Source: Staphylococcus equorum (lineage in GTDB: Bacteria; Bacillota; Bacilli; Staphylococcales; Staphylococcaceae). Taken from it: DNA of 64,000 nt. The stretch is taken from contig NZ_LNNB01000029.1 of the NCBI RefSeq assembly GCF_001747895.1, forward strand, positions 62,001 through 126,000. The letters are read 5' to 3'. Numbering within the stretch: the first letter of the stretch is position 1; every line of letters begins with the position of its first letter. A program made the position numbers and the translations under genes. Shown piece by piece: positions 10,363-19,171 of the stretch. The notes beneath the pieces are model-generated. The model was not told the DNA's origin, did no database searches, and worked only from the letters and a program-made list of their open reading frames with translations.

Positions 10363-10581
10363 GTGTGCATTATTATTGCGAAGCATCTCACGTCTAATAA
10401 AGTAGTTATATATTTATTGGTTATAATAATTTTACAGCCAATTTTATTTAGTGTTTTTGATTTAGATAGATCTATTTTATTGGAAATCATAAGTTATAGT
10501 ATATTTATCATGATTGGGCTAATATTTATATTTTTAAATTTTTATTTCCGTAAAAAGCAAAACAAAAGCTACGGTAAATAA
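10363..10581 (+). CDS. Possible small membrane protein
   Basis: An open frame of 72 codons beginning with GTG. The product would have two hydrophobic spans (about 14-34 and 40-63) and a basic tail. The only purine-rich stretch directly abuts the GTG, so the start is doubtful and the gene may be a decayed remnant. Confidence 0.35.
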   Translation: MCIIIAKHLTSNKVVIYLLVIIILQPILFSVFDLDRSILLEIISYSIFIMIGLIFIFLNFYFRKKQNKSYGK

Positions 10582-10653
10582 ATGTAATAATAACAATAAA
10601 GATAATACGATTAAAAATTTTAATGATTTGATACATAAATGCGTTAATGAACT

Positions 10654-10704
10654 TCCGCCGTTTCCATATTAAAAGGCTTAGCCATTGTGGCTAAGCCTTT
10701 TTTG
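10654..10704 (+). repeat. Duplicate of the ssrA 3' end and terminator
   Basis: Positions 10655-10667 (CCGCCGTTTCCAT) copy the tmRNA acceptor end with one change, and 10671-10704 repeat the ssrA terminator without change. This is the arrangement left when an element integrates at the 3' end of ssrA. It marks the right edge of a segment starting at 6690. Confidence 0.8.
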
Positions 10705-10779
10705 TCTATGAGTATTAAGTATAAGTTGAATCAATTCATTGATAAATAAAAAGAGGCATTTGACAAATGTACCGTAAAA

Positions 10780-11301
10780 TTAATTCATTTCACTATTCAT
10801 AATTGCAGATACTTGATCGTTGTAGTCTTTTTGTGGTAATCCTTCAAAATCTTTTTGTCTAGTTAATTCTTCTATTTGCATTTGAGCATCTTTGGACATG
10901 CCTTCAGTAGTGAAATCGCCACCTGGTAATCTGTTTAAATCAATTTCTGTTCTTTGTTGTTCTTGTGTCGGTTGTTCATCAGCCACAGGTGCTTGTTGTG
11001 TTTGTTCTTGTGATTGAACAGGCTGTTGTGTAGATTGTTGCTCTTGTGTATTTACTTGTTCTTGTGATTGAGCTTCTTCAGTACTTTCATCTTGTGTTGC
11101 TACTTCTTCAGATGATTTGTCGTCAGATTTTTGTTTTTCATCTGACTTATCTTTTTCTTCATCAGATTCTTTATCATCTTTTGTACTTTCTTTATCTTCA
11201 GATTTAGTTTCTTTTGTGTCGTCTAACTTACTTTCTTCTTCATTCCCACATGCAGCCAATACTAAAAAGCTTGCTAGTATTAAAAATAATATCTTCTTCA
11301 T
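10780..11301 (-). CDS. Low-complexity lipoprotein
   Basis: A 173-residue lipoprotein: signal peptide (1-17) with lipobox LAAC and lipidated Cys18. About 35 residues of Asp/Glu/Lys/Ser then come before about 50 residues rich in Gln and Thr, followed by a short ordered C-terminal segment (about 118-173, containing NRLPGGDF). The linker would hold the C-terminal part away from the membrane. It lies between two ssrA-tail repeats. Function unknown. Confidence 0.82.
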   Translation of the reverse strand: MKKILFLILASFLVLAACGNEEESKLDDTKETKSEDKESTKDDKESDEEKDKSDEKQKSDDKSSEEVATQDESTEEAQSQEQVNTQEQQSTQQPVQSQEQTQQAPVADEQPTQEQQRTEIDLNRLPGGDFTTEGMSKDAQMQIEELTRQKDFEGLPQKDYNDQVSAIMNSEMN

Positions 11302-11583
11302 TTATATATCCCCCTAAAAAATAATTATATAACTTAATTGTACTACACTTAAAATTCAATAGTGAAAATAAATTGTTAAGATTAAGTTAAGTATCTTTAT
11401 AAGTGTAGTGGGGTAGTTTTAGATTCTATTGCAATTAGGCACCCTTAATTACTGTGAAAATCATTAATTGTTATACGATTATATAACAATTAAATTGTAT
11501 AATTAATAATAAAGTTTGATTATCAAGTAAAAAATTACATTTTGATGTATAATGAAGATAATGTTGAAAAGGAGATTTATAAA

Positions 11584-11805
11584 ATGAATATAAATATAGT
11601 GACTGATTTATTGAAAGAAGAAAATGTTGTGAGTATAGATTTATTATTGGTAACAGGTAAATTAGAACGAGCTAAGGAAATTGATGTTGATAAATCATCC
11701 GAAAATTTATTGTTTGTGACAAAACCAAAAAACAAAGTAATTAATTTAAATCATGTTGTTAAAATAGAAACTGTACTTAAATTTGAAGGTAATGTCACTT
11801 TTTAA
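11584..11805 (+). CDS. Small hypothetical protein
   Basis: A 73-residue soluble protein of alternating strand-like character with no recognised motif. AAAGGAG lies 9 nt before the ATG at 11584, which fixes the start over the earlier in-frame ATG at 11542. It is flanked by the second and third ssrA-tail repeats, and the third supplies its terminator. Confidence 0.65.
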   Translation: MNINIVTDLLKEENVVSIDLLLVTGKLERAKEIDVDKSSENLLFVTKPKNKVINLNHVVKIETVLKFEGNVTF

Positions 11806-11843
11806 TAGTTATCTAACACAAGTATGAAAATGATTTAATGAAT

Positions 11844-11896
11844 ACCCGCGCACGATATATTAAAAGGCTTAGCCAATGTGGCTTAGCCTTTTTTAG
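11844..11896 (+). repeat. Third, diverged ssrA-tail and terminator copy
   Basis: The hairpin at 11862-11894 matches the ssrA terminator with two compensating changes (CCATTG to CCAATG, and CTAAG to CTTAG). CCCGCGCACGATAT before it is a worn version of the tmRNA acceptor end. It acts as a terminator and marks an older integration edge. Confidence 0.6.
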
Positions 11897-12109
11897 TTTG
11901 TGTTGATTTAATATTTTCGAATATATGTTTTTAAATGTACGATGGCGTCAGTAAAATAAACTAGTTGCTACATAAGTGAGGTGTTTTTAAATTTAGTGAA
12001 ATAAAGTGTGACAATAATGTAAGTTGTATTAATACGCGCCTTTGTTAAAATTATCTTTGGCTTCATGAAGGTCAACTTTAAAAATAATTATTTAATTTAG
12101 GAGGATAAT

Positions 12110-13135
12110 ATGAACGATAGCGTAAAATACAATAGAATTTCAGAATTAGATTATATGAGAGGCTTTGCCTTACTAGGAATAATTCTTACTAATATAATTT
12201 CAATATTTGCTTTGCCAGTACCCAGTAACTATGATCAGGCTAGTTACTTAAAGTTCATTGATTTTTTTGTTGAAAGTAAATTTTTTACAATATTTTCATT
12301 TTTATTTGGTGTCGGATTTTATATATTTATTCGCAATGCTCAAGCAAAACAATTAAATAGTAATATCGTATTTATAAGAAGATTAGTAATCTTAGCGTGT
12401 TTTGGTTTATTACATCAATTGCTTCAACCAGGTGAAGCGTTATTATTATATTCAATCATTGGTTTAATCTTAATACCTTGTTTTTATTTCAAAAAATATA
12501 TCAATTTAATCATTGGCTTAATATTGCTAGTTATTTGTATATATATAGGTAGTAAAACAATATTACCGATACCATATTTCATATTAGGACTTGCAGCAGG
12601 TCAATTTAATATTTTTGAGAACATTAAGACTAAAGTGTTAATTATAACAGCAAGTATTTCTGGAGTGATATCTGCATTAAGTTGGATTTTGCTAAACAAT
12701 TCATATGTATTTCCTACATATAAATTTTTAGAAGATACTTCGAACAATGAATTGATTAATAAATATATTCAAAATAAAGAAATGTATGAACATTTAATAA
12801 TTATTACTAGTCCATTTATAGCATTATTTTATGTCTCGCTATTATTATTAATTATAAAAGTACGAATCTTTGGTAAAATCTTAAGCCCATTACAATTATA
12901 TGGAAGAATGGCGCTTACAAATTATGTAGGGCAAACTTTATTAATTTGGTTGGTTATATTATGTGTGGATAGTGATCAAGTAGATTATATGGATACTTTG
13001 TGTATTTGTATTGTGATCTATATTTTACAATTGTTATTCACAAGTATTTGGCTGAAATACTTTAAATATGGACCATTGGAATATATATGGAGAATGGGAA
13101 CTTATTGGAAATGGTTTAGCGTGATAAAAAAATAG
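12110..13135 (+). CDS. DUF418-type (YeiB-like) membrane protein
   Basis: A 341-residue polytopic protein. The N-terminal RISELDYMRGFALLGIILTN segment is the signature of the YeiB/DUF418 and acyltransferase-3-like membrane families. About nine hydrophobic spans follow, and the C-terminal part has the DUF418-like YGRMALTNY and WxxxFKYGPLEYIWR motifs. AGGAGG precedes the ATG. A CPBP protease gene starts just after its stop and is probably cotranscribed. Function is unproven, with transport or small-molecule modification suggested for the family. Confidence 0.85.
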   Translation: MNDSVKYNRISELDYMRGFALLGIILTNIISIFALPVPSNYDQASYLKFIDFFVESKFFTIFSFLFGVGFYIFIRNAQAKQLNSNIVFIRRLVILACFGLLHQLLQPGEALLLYSIIGLILIPCFYFKKYINLIIGLILLVICIYIGSKTILPIPYFILGLAAGQFNIFENIKTKVLIITASISGVISALSWILLNNSYVFPTYKFLEDTSNNELINKYIQNKEMYEHLIIITSPFIALFYVSLLLLIIKVRIFGKILSPLQLYGRMALTNYVGQTLLIWLVILCVDSDQVDYMDTLCICIVIYILQLLFTSIWLKYFKYGPLEYIWRMGTYWKWFSVIKK

Positions 13136-13175
13136 GCTGGAGTTGAAAATCACACTAATGAGAGAGATGAATAAA

Positions 13176-13901
13176 ATGAAAAACAAAAGAAAGAAAGCTT
13201 TACTTTTTGTATTGATCATTACGTTAATTATGGCATTAGCTATGTCAACAATGCATTATATTTTTGGGTATAATTATGAGAATTCTGAAATGGTTAAAGT
13301 ATTGATTTACTTTGAAATTATTATGAGTATGCTTTCCATATTTATGTATCAAAAGCTTTTCTCAACACAAAAATTATTTAACATGCGGCTTTCTTTTTGG
13401 TTTTTACCTTTTATTATTTTGATCATCATTACATTGGTTGCATTTTTTATAACTGGAGATTTTACCGGCAAAATACCGATTGTTTCTTTAATATTAGTAA
13501 CAACACTTTTAGTTGGTGTTAGTGAAGAAGTAGTATTTAGAGGTATAGTGTTGCAAACATTTTTACAAAAAGGCGGAATAGTAACAGCTATTTTAGTTAG
13601 TGCGATATTATTTTCCTTATTTCACGCAGTTAATATTTTTGGCGGAGCATCAATAAGTGAAGTAATAAACCAAATGATTGGGGTATTTTTAGGTGGAATA
13701 GTGTATGCTTGTCTCTCAATAAATTTAAAGAGCTTTATACCACTTATTATATATCACTGTTTATGGGATTTTCTAATCTTAAGTAATGAAATAGTCAGTG
13801 CTAATATTGAAGTGTTCATTTTCGTTATAGGAACATTAGAATTTATTATTTTAATTCCAATATTTATATATACAGTCATTAAATTTAATAAAAGAAGTTG
13901 A
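13176..13901 (+). CDS. CPBP family intramembrane metalloprotease (CAAX protease-like)
   Basis: A 241-residue membrane protein with about seven spans. The ABI/CPBP motifs are SEEVVFRG (motif 1, glutamates and Arg), FSLFHAV (motif 2, His) and YHCLWD (motif 3). Such proteins process prenylated or bacteriocin-related peptides, and several act in self-immunity. In-frame starts exist at 13143 (TTG), 13158, 13167 and 13176. I chose 13176 because a GAGAG stretch lies 9 nt before it. It is close behind the DUF418 gene. Confidence 0.82.
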   Translation: MKNKRKKALLFVLIITLIMALAMSTMHYIFGYNYENSEMVKVLIYFEIIMSMLSIFMYQKLFSTQKLFNMRLSFWFLPFIILIIITLVAFFITGDFTGKIPIVSLILVTTLLVGVSEEVVFRGIVLQTFLQKGGIVTAILVSAILFSLFHAVNIFGGASISEVINQMIGVFLGGIVYACLSINLKSFIPLIIYHCLWDFLILSNEIVSANIEVFIFVIGTLEFIILIPIFIYTVIKFNKRS

Positions 13902-13934
13902 ATAAAGTTAATAGGGAATGAACATTATGCAAAA

Positions 13935-14044
13935 AGGCTGAGACAAAATACATGTCTCAGCCTCAATTATTTTACAGTCAGCTTAGCCGGGGCTTGGTTC
14001 ATACGACGAAATCTTGTTAAAAAATAGATTTCTGTCCTACTCCC
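13935..14044. repeat. Dispersed intergenic repeat, copy 1
   Basis: An 11-bp palindrome (13935-13945/13953-13963) works as a terminator for the leftward gene at 14067. It is joined to a segment ending ACGACGAAATC...ATTTCTGTCC.ACTCCC that recurs at 27538-27773 and 30139-30262. Such units are common in staphylococcal intergenic DNA. Confidence 0.75.
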
Positions 14045-14066
14045 TAGTAAGTTGAGCTGTGATTCT

Positions 14067-14378
14067 TTAATCAAATTCTATTTCGTATAATGATTCGTTT
14101 ATTTGTTCGTACAGCTCATATTTTTCTAAATAATCAATCCATACATCATTCGGTTTTTTTTCTCTTTCTTCAACTAAAGATTTAATTTTTTCATAAATAC
14201 CTTTCATCAAATCTTTATACATCGCATTTGCTGCTCTTTCTATTTTTGCCTCTGACCAACGTTTTTTCGGCGGACGTCTTTTATCCTTTTCTAGTTGAAA
14301 GTTGATAGCTCTGTCGTAAAAGCTATCTAACGCTGGTAATTTATCTTCTATATGTGCTTGAAATTCGTTTAAATTCAT
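14067..14378 (-). CDS. Hypothetical cytoplasmic protein
   Basis: A 103-residue, charged, mostly helical protein with a basic KDKRRPPKKRW segment near 32-42 and an acidic end. GAGGAG precedes the ATG. The repeat to its left supplies a terminator. No family recognised with confidence. Confidence 0.75.
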   Translation of the reverse strand: MNLNEFQAHIEDKLPALDSFYDRAINFQLEKDKRRPPKKRWSEAKIERAANAMYKDLMKGIYEKIKSLVEEREKKPNDVWIDYLEKYELYEQINESLYEIEFD

Positions 14379-14566
14379 AAATATTCTCCTCTTTTAAGAA
14401 ACAACGTTCTACATAATTCTAACAATAATAGGGTAAATTAAATACCTGATGAATAATTCGCTTATTTTATAAGGAACTGAATTGTTATTAAGTAACTCAG
14501 TATCTGGGACTAATTGATTATTAGAATATTATTTGTCACTTGATAGTGCTATCAACATTAAGTATA

Positions 14567-14722
14567 CCAGTCTATCTATGCACTTTAGTTACTTTTCTAT
14601 AAGTTTCTATTTTTTCTTGGTCAATAGGTACATTTTTAAATATATGAATCTAAATATAGATGTTCGTTATTCCGACTGAACGTGTAGTATGTTTATTAAA
14701 TGGATCTATTTTAATATTCTTT
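14567..14722 (-). pseudogene. Possible decayed ORF
   Basis: One reverse frame stays open across most of this stretch except for a single internal TAG. The two halves read NIKIDPFNKHTTRSVGIT and, after the stop, KNVPIDQEKIETYRKV. No start codon or ribosome binding site is clear. The rest of the 14400-14890 gap shows nothing I can name. Confidence 0.25.
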
Positions 14723-14894
14723 TCTTATGTATCAGTGGTAATGTTAGATTTAAATAGTTGAGCGTTTTACATATGATTTAATCAATAAACCACATGACTA
14801 ATACCGTAATGAATATGAGTAACGCGTAAGAATGAAAGCAATTAAATTATTGTATAGTGAATGAAACTCATTTAAATAGATAGGTGGTAAATAT

Positions 14895-15413
14895 ATGGAG
14901 AAAATAATGGTTATCGGGTCTTCGGGTTCTGGAAAATCAACGTTATCAAGACAACTAGGTCGTGCTTTAGATATACCTGTTTATCATTTAGACGTATTAT
15001 TTTGGAAACCTAATTGGGTTATGACAAGTTCTAATGAACAAAAAGTAATTCAAAAAACATTATTGCAAAAAAAGAAATGGATTATTGATGGAAGTTATAC
15101 TGGTATCTTAGATGAAAGATTAAATGCTGCAAATACTGTGATACTTTTAGATTTGCCAAGAAAAATTTGTTTTTATAGAGTTTTTAAGAGATTGTTTAAA
15201 AATATTGGTAAGACTAGAATTGATATGGGCAAAGATTGCAAAGAAAGAATCAATCTCACATTTTTAAAATATATTTGGAATTTTCCTAAGCACAGAAAAC
15301 CATATTTATTACAAAAAATTAAGGAAAATAAAAACGATAAAAAAGTGTTTGTTTTAACCAGCATTAAAGAAATTGAACAATTTAGAATGAATGTGGAAAA
15401 GAACGACATTTAA
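14895..15413 (+). CDS. P-loop kinase-like protein (DNA topology modulation/FlaR type)
   Basis: A 172-residue nucleotide-binding protein related to adenylate kinases. The Walker A is GSSGSGKST at 8-16, followed by the family's HLDVLFWKPNW segment (about 32-42) and LDLPRKICFYRVFKR (about 94-108). Homologues are annotated as DNA topology modulation protein or AAA-type kinase, with no firmly known substrate. AGGTGG lies before the ATG at 14895. It is a single-gene unit. Confidence 0.82.
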   Translation: MEKIMVIGSSGSGKSTLSRQLGRALDIPVYHLDVLFWKPNWVMTSSNEQKVIQKTLLQKKKWIIDGSYTGILDERLNAANTVILLDLPRKICFYRVFKRLFKNIGKTRIDMGKDCKERINLTFLKYIWNFPKHRKPYLLQKIKENKNDKKVFVLTSIKEIEQFRMNVEKNDI

Positions 15414-15571
15414 ATCTAAAAATTGCTATGGATTGTTTTTAAATTATTACAGAAATTGTAGTGGTTTGGTCTGATGCCTAACGAGTTGATGAAGTATTAG
15501 ACGCAGACTACAGGCAGTTTTGTAATTACTAAAAGCATACACAAAAAACGCTGACAAAGTCGGACACTCTG

Positions 15572-15599
15572 AGACGCCTTAATTAAGGGGTCTTTTTTT
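15572..15599 (+). terminator. Terminator in the 15414-15810 gap
   Basis: AGACGCCTTAA pairs with TTAAGGGGTCT (one mismatch) and is followed by seven T. It lies about 160 nt after the kinase-like gene and may end that transcript. The rest of the gap shows no gene. Confidence 0.6.
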
Positions 15600-15813
15600 G
15601 ACTATCGAGATAACTTCATAATGAAATTAATTTGAATATTACAGATTAACCAAAAAAATTAAAATGGAATTAATATTAGTGTAATCGGCAATTAAAAACC
15701 ATATGATATATTATTCTAAGATTGAATTATTTTACACTTTAGCTTACAAGTTAATGACAATATTGCTTGCATAGTTTATTCAGTAAAATAAGACTTAGAA
15801 GGGACGATTTATA

Positions 15814-16347
15814 ATTAAACGTTACATACAAATTTTTACATTTTTTATTATAGGTGTTTTAAGCATATTAGGATTTACACATTTGAACACTGCTTCTGCT
15901 GCGACGACTGCAACTCAAGAGGAAGCTATAAGTCATATGAACACGTTAGAAGGTAAGGGATGGGATTATGATGATGAATATGGCTGGCAATGTTTTGATT
16001 TAGTGAATGAGCAATGGGATTATTTGTATGGTCATGGATTAGAAGGTGACTATGCAAAAGAAATTCCAACTAAAAATAACTTTGAGGGCGAAGCAACGGT
16101 TTATAAAAATTATGATGGCTTCCAAGCACAAGCTGGAGATATCGTTGTATTCAATGATGAATTTGGTAGTGGTGCAGGCCACACAGCAATCGTAACGGAA
16201 GGTAATTATAATGGCACTAGTGATAAATTTGAATCATTAGATCAAAATTGGGATGGCGGTGGCGCTGAAAAAACAGAAGTAGCTCACAGAGTAGTACATG
16301 ATTATGAAACTGAAATGTGGTTTATAAGACCTCATTATGCTCAATAA
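15814..16347 (+). CDS. Secreted CHAP-domain amidase/endopeptidase (SsaA-like), apparent ATT start
   Basis: A peptidoglycan-cleaving CHAP domain with catalytic Cys in WQCFD, His in AGHTAIV and the later DQNW motif. In-frame sequence upstream of the TTG at 15883 encodes an intact signal peptide ([20 protein letters not shown] then ASA-A cleavage), so translation must begin further left. Between the upstream in-frame stop (15796) and 15883 there is no ATG, GTG or TTG. GAAGGGA at 15798-15804 fits ATT at 15814 (or ATA at 15811). Either a rare start codon is used or the start was lost and the gene is silenced. Confidence 0.75.
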   Translation: MKRYIQIFTFFIIGVLSILGFTHLNTASAATTATQEEAISHMNTLEGKGWDYDDEYGWQCFDLVNEQWDYLYGHGLEGDYAKEIPTKNNFEGEATVYKNYDGFQAQAGDIVVFNDEFGSGAGHTAIVTEGNYNGTSDKFESLDQNWDGGGAEKTEVAHRVVHDYETEMWFIRPHYAQ

Positions 16348-16517
16348 ATTACTTCATGACTTATACGTTTGTTTACTATTGGAATGATAAATCAGAATTG
16401 TGGAAAAGAGGGTCTTGATATATAAATAGCTGCACATTGTGTTGCAACCATAACTGATTAGGTGGATAATAGAGTTAACGTATGAGAATCATAAAATATT
16501 AATTAGGGTGACCACAC

Positions 16518-16733
16518 ATGAGTGAAGTATATGTATTCATAATAGAATGTAGCGATGGCAATGTTTACCGTGAGTATGTAGAGAATATATGGAAAATTGA
16601 TAAGGCATTAGCACTTAAAAGATTTGAAAAAGGCATTCATAAGCATAATTACTTTTATCTAAAAGATTGTGATAGCTATGTAAATGTAGACAAGATTACT
16701 TCTATAAAGATTGATGATGCATATAGCACTTAA
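16518..16733 (+). CDS. Small hypothetical protein
   Basis: A 71-residue soluble protein with a Tyr-rich N-terminal half (SEVYVFIIECSDGNVYREYVE). AGGGTGA lies before the ATG. No family recognised and no partner gene nearby. Confidence 0.65.
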   Translation: MSEVYVFIIECSDGNVYREYVENIWKIDKALALKRFEKGIHKHNYFYLKDCDSYVNVDKITSIKIDDAYST

Positions 16734-16912
16734 TCAATTACTCATGCTTATTTAATTAATAAAAAGTTAACAGATTATAATTTAAGGCGGGCGCAGCGTT
16801 GCGTTAGCCTGATTTTTATATCTAAAAAGTGTAAAAAGGCGGTTTACGATACTAAATATAAATAATAGAATGGTTTGGTATGGTATTTTGGGGATTTAGT
16901 GAGGTATTCTAA

Positions 16913-17095
16913 ATGTTGGTATATGTTAAGGCTCTTGGGATGAGCATCTTGATTGGGATTTTAATCTTCTTATTAATGTTTATAGGCACAGGGAAAGATC
17001 AACTGCTTGGTAGTGTGATCATGTCACTATTAGGTTTTTTTGGAAGTTTCATTTCTTTCTTGTATGAAAAAAGACATAATAGGGAGACTAAATAG
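16913..17095 (+). CDS. Small membrane protein
   Basis: A 60-residue protein with two membrane spans (about 6-25 and 32-50) and a positively charged tail. GAGG lies 9 nt before the ATG. Function unknown. The inverted repeat just after it may end its transcript. Confidence 0.6.
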   Translation: MLVYVKALGMSILIGILIFLLMFIGTGKDQLLGSVIMSLLGFFGSFISFLYEKRHNRETK

Positions 17096-17101
17096 ATTGA
17101 T

Positions 17102-17194
17102 AAGAACATAAATAGAGCGTAATCCAGTGAATTAAACAAATTTTACTTGGTTTCATGTATCTACGTTTGAACTTGATACTCTATTTATGTTCTT
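17102..17194. repeat. Perfect 16-bp inverted repeat with 61-nt interior
   Basis: AAGAACATAAATAGAG at 17102-17117 is the exact complement of 17179-17194. The interior holds no gene. It could be a long-range terminator, a small mobile-element remnant or a transcript with a stable outer stem. Confidence 0.6.
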
Positions 17195-17297
17195 GGGATT
17201 TAAGTGTGATAAGGGAGAAGTTAACTGTTGTAACAGTGGCTTCTTTTTTGTTTACAAACAAGAACAAGTGTTCTATTATATCTTTGAGGTGATAAAT

Positions 17298-17489
17298 ATG
17301 GAGCCAAATTTAAATTGGAAAAAAGATTTTCAAGAATTCCAAGAAATACTAAATTCTGGTATTAATCCTGAATGGCTATATAGCGCTAAAGCCAACATGA
17401 TACTGAACCCTGCATATACTGGAGAAGGTAGGCAATTCTTTTTTACAAAAGATATTATGAAAGCGAGTAAAACAATTCCATTCTTTTAA
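17298..17489 (+). CDS. Small hypothetical protein, possibly truncated
   Basis: A 63-residue protein starting at an ATG with TGAGGTG 7 nt before it, which outranks the longer in-frame start at 17187. It ends abruptly after a KTIPFF segment, which looks like an interrupted longer protein, but no continuation is visible downstream. A terminator at 17567-17602 follows. Confidence 0.55.
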   Translation: MEPNLNWKKDFQEFQEILNSGINPEWLYSAKANMILNPAYTGEGRQFFFTKDIMKASKTIPFF

Positions 17490-17566
17490 TGTGGTTAATG
17501 TTATTAATATCTGAAAATGATTTAAAATACATTGCTTTAAGCAATATTAATATAGATATAAAGTTA

Positions 17567-17602
17567 AACGCTAGGTAGCTATAAATGCCTAGTGTTTTTT
17601 CA
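17567..17602 (+). terminator. Terminator
   Basis: An AACGCTAGGTA stem pairs with TGCCTAGTGTT (G-U pairs allowed), followed by TTTTT. Confidence 0.65.
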
Positions 17603-17681
17603 TTTTCTGATTTTCAGTTTTTATGGATGCATGATACGCTTATAAAAACTATTAAGTTATAGAAAAAGTGGAGGATTATAG

Positions 17682-18566
17682 ATGAAATCGATAAAAGTGT
17701 ATCACTATGATGCTTTTAGTAAAAAGCCCAATAAAGGTAATCCTGCTGGTGTTGTTATAAATGGAGACACCTTAACAGAAACGGAGATGCAGGACGTTGC
17801 TTTTAAAGTAGGCTTTAATGAAACAGCTTTTCCAATAGCATCTGATAAAGCAGACTTTAGAATACGCTATTTTTCACCAAAACAAGAGATGGAGCTTTGT
17901 GGACACGCAACAATGGCAACAATTTATGCGTTAAAGACAAACGGATGGTTAGAAAATAAAACAGAACTAACTATTGAAACAAATGTAGGGGTCTTATCGA
18001 TACGTATTACAACGAATGAGCAAAATGAAATACTTATAACAATGAAACAAGCATTACCACAATTTAAAAAATTTGAAGGATCCCGATATGATTTAGCAAA
18101 AGCAATAGGCATTGAAGAAGTAGATTTTGATGATGAGCTACCCATAATGTACGGTAGCACTGGGGCATGGACACTTTTAATACCTATAAAGTCACTTGAT
18201 ATTTTTAATAAAATGGGACCAAATAACAAGGTGTTTTCTTCAATTTTAAATGAAATACCAAACGCATCTATACATCCATTTTGCCTTGAAAGTTATCATG
18301 AAGAAGCGGATATGCATGGCCGTCATTTTTCTTCAACTTTTTCAGGAACAATAGAAGATCCGGTGACTGGCACTGCTTCAGGTGTCATGGGTGCGTATTT
18401 TGCCAAGTATATAAAAAAAGAGTCTCATACTTCCATGAAACTTATTATAGAGCAAGGACAAGAAATGAATAAAGATGGCCAAGTGATAGTAAATGTTGCA
18501 GAAAATAACGAAATCGAAATAACTGGCAATGCTGTTTATGTAGGAGAAATTGATATATCATTTTAG
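17682..18566 (+). CDS. PhzF family isomerase/epimerase
   Basis: A 294-residue protein of the PhzF/diaminopimelate-epimerase fold. Family motifs are GNPAGV (19-24), the catalytic Glu47 in GFNETAF, GHATMAT (about 74-80) and the C-terminal DPVTGTASG. The two halves of the fold are both complete, so it should be functional. The substrate in staphylococci is unknown, and no phenazine genes are nearby. GGAGG lies before the ATG. Single-gene unit. Confidence 0.92.
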   Translation: MKSIKVYHYDAFSKKPNKGNPAGVVINGDTLTETEMQDVAFKVGFNETAFPIASDKADFRIRYFSPKQEMELCGHATMATIYALKTNGWLENKTELTIETNVGVLSIRITTNEQNEILITMKQALPQFKKFEGSRYDLAKAIGIEEVDFDDELPIMYGSTGAWTLLIPIKSLDIFNKMGPNNKVFSSILNEIPNASIHPFCLESYHEEADMHGRHFSSTFSGTIEDPVTGTASGVMGAYFAKYIKKESHTSMKLIIEQGQEMNKDGQVIVNVAENNEIEITGNAVYVGEIDISF

Positions 18567-18697
18567 GGATTAAGCGTTTTTTTAAAAGTATGCGCAGAAA
18601 TTTATACTTTATAAAAATAGTGAATGGATACTTTTGTATTTGCTATATGGATATAGTAAAGTTAATTTAAATGAGATATGTAGAGAGGTTGATAACT

Positions 18698-19102
18698 ATG
18701 GATTTAAATAATGTCATAAATACCTATAAAGTAATACTCTCGAATGCTTCCGCAACAAGTAAAGGTGATAAACGAAGAAACGGCGTAGATAAAATAATTG
18801 CACTGTTTATTAAAAACCCTGAAACGAAAAGTGAAGGGCTAAATTTTCTGGAAAGTTTAGATACAGAGTCATTCTATAATTTACTTAGTGCGTGGGATAT
18901 AGGTCGAAGTGTCCTCACAGCGCCAGATTGTTTGAATGATGATATTAGGATTAATGGGGGCAAGGCAAATTTAATGAAAGAAAACGTTAAAACTTTAAAA
19001 AATAATTTGCCTATCCAATATGAAGCAGCCATCTATTTTAAAGATAAAGACTGTATTTTTGTAAAACAATGCCTGATAGCATTTCAGAAAGATTTTATAT
19101 AG
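18698..19102 (+). CDS. Hypothetical protein
   Basis: A 134-residue soluble, helical protein. The ATG at 18698 has GAGAGG upstream and is preferred over the in-frame ATG at 18671. No motif recognised. A long hairpin at 19111-19151 ends the transcript and also serves the converging gene. Confidence 0.7.
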   Translation: MDLNNVINTYKVILSNASATSKGDKRRNGVDKIIALFIKNPETKSEGLNFLESLDTESFYNLLSAWDIGRSVLTAPDCLNDDIRINGGKANLMKENVKTLKNNLPIQYEAAIYFKDKDCIFVKQCLIAFQKDFI

Positions 19103-19110
19103 TAATATAA

Positions 19111-19152
19111 ACACCACTTAAAGGGCGAAGAATGACTCTTTTAAGTGGTGTT
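19111..19152. terminator. Bidirectional hairpin terminator
   Basis: ACACCACTTAA (19111-19121) pairs perfectly with 19141-19151, between the converging genes ending at 19102 and 19172. Confidence 0.7.
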
Positions 19153-19171
19153 CTACTATAAGTAGTAAACT

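Noticed and set aside
6745-11900. Intact prophage or SaPI at ssrA
   Set aside because: No integrase, terminase, repressor or replication gene is present. Only end-repeat scars and cargo-like genes remain.
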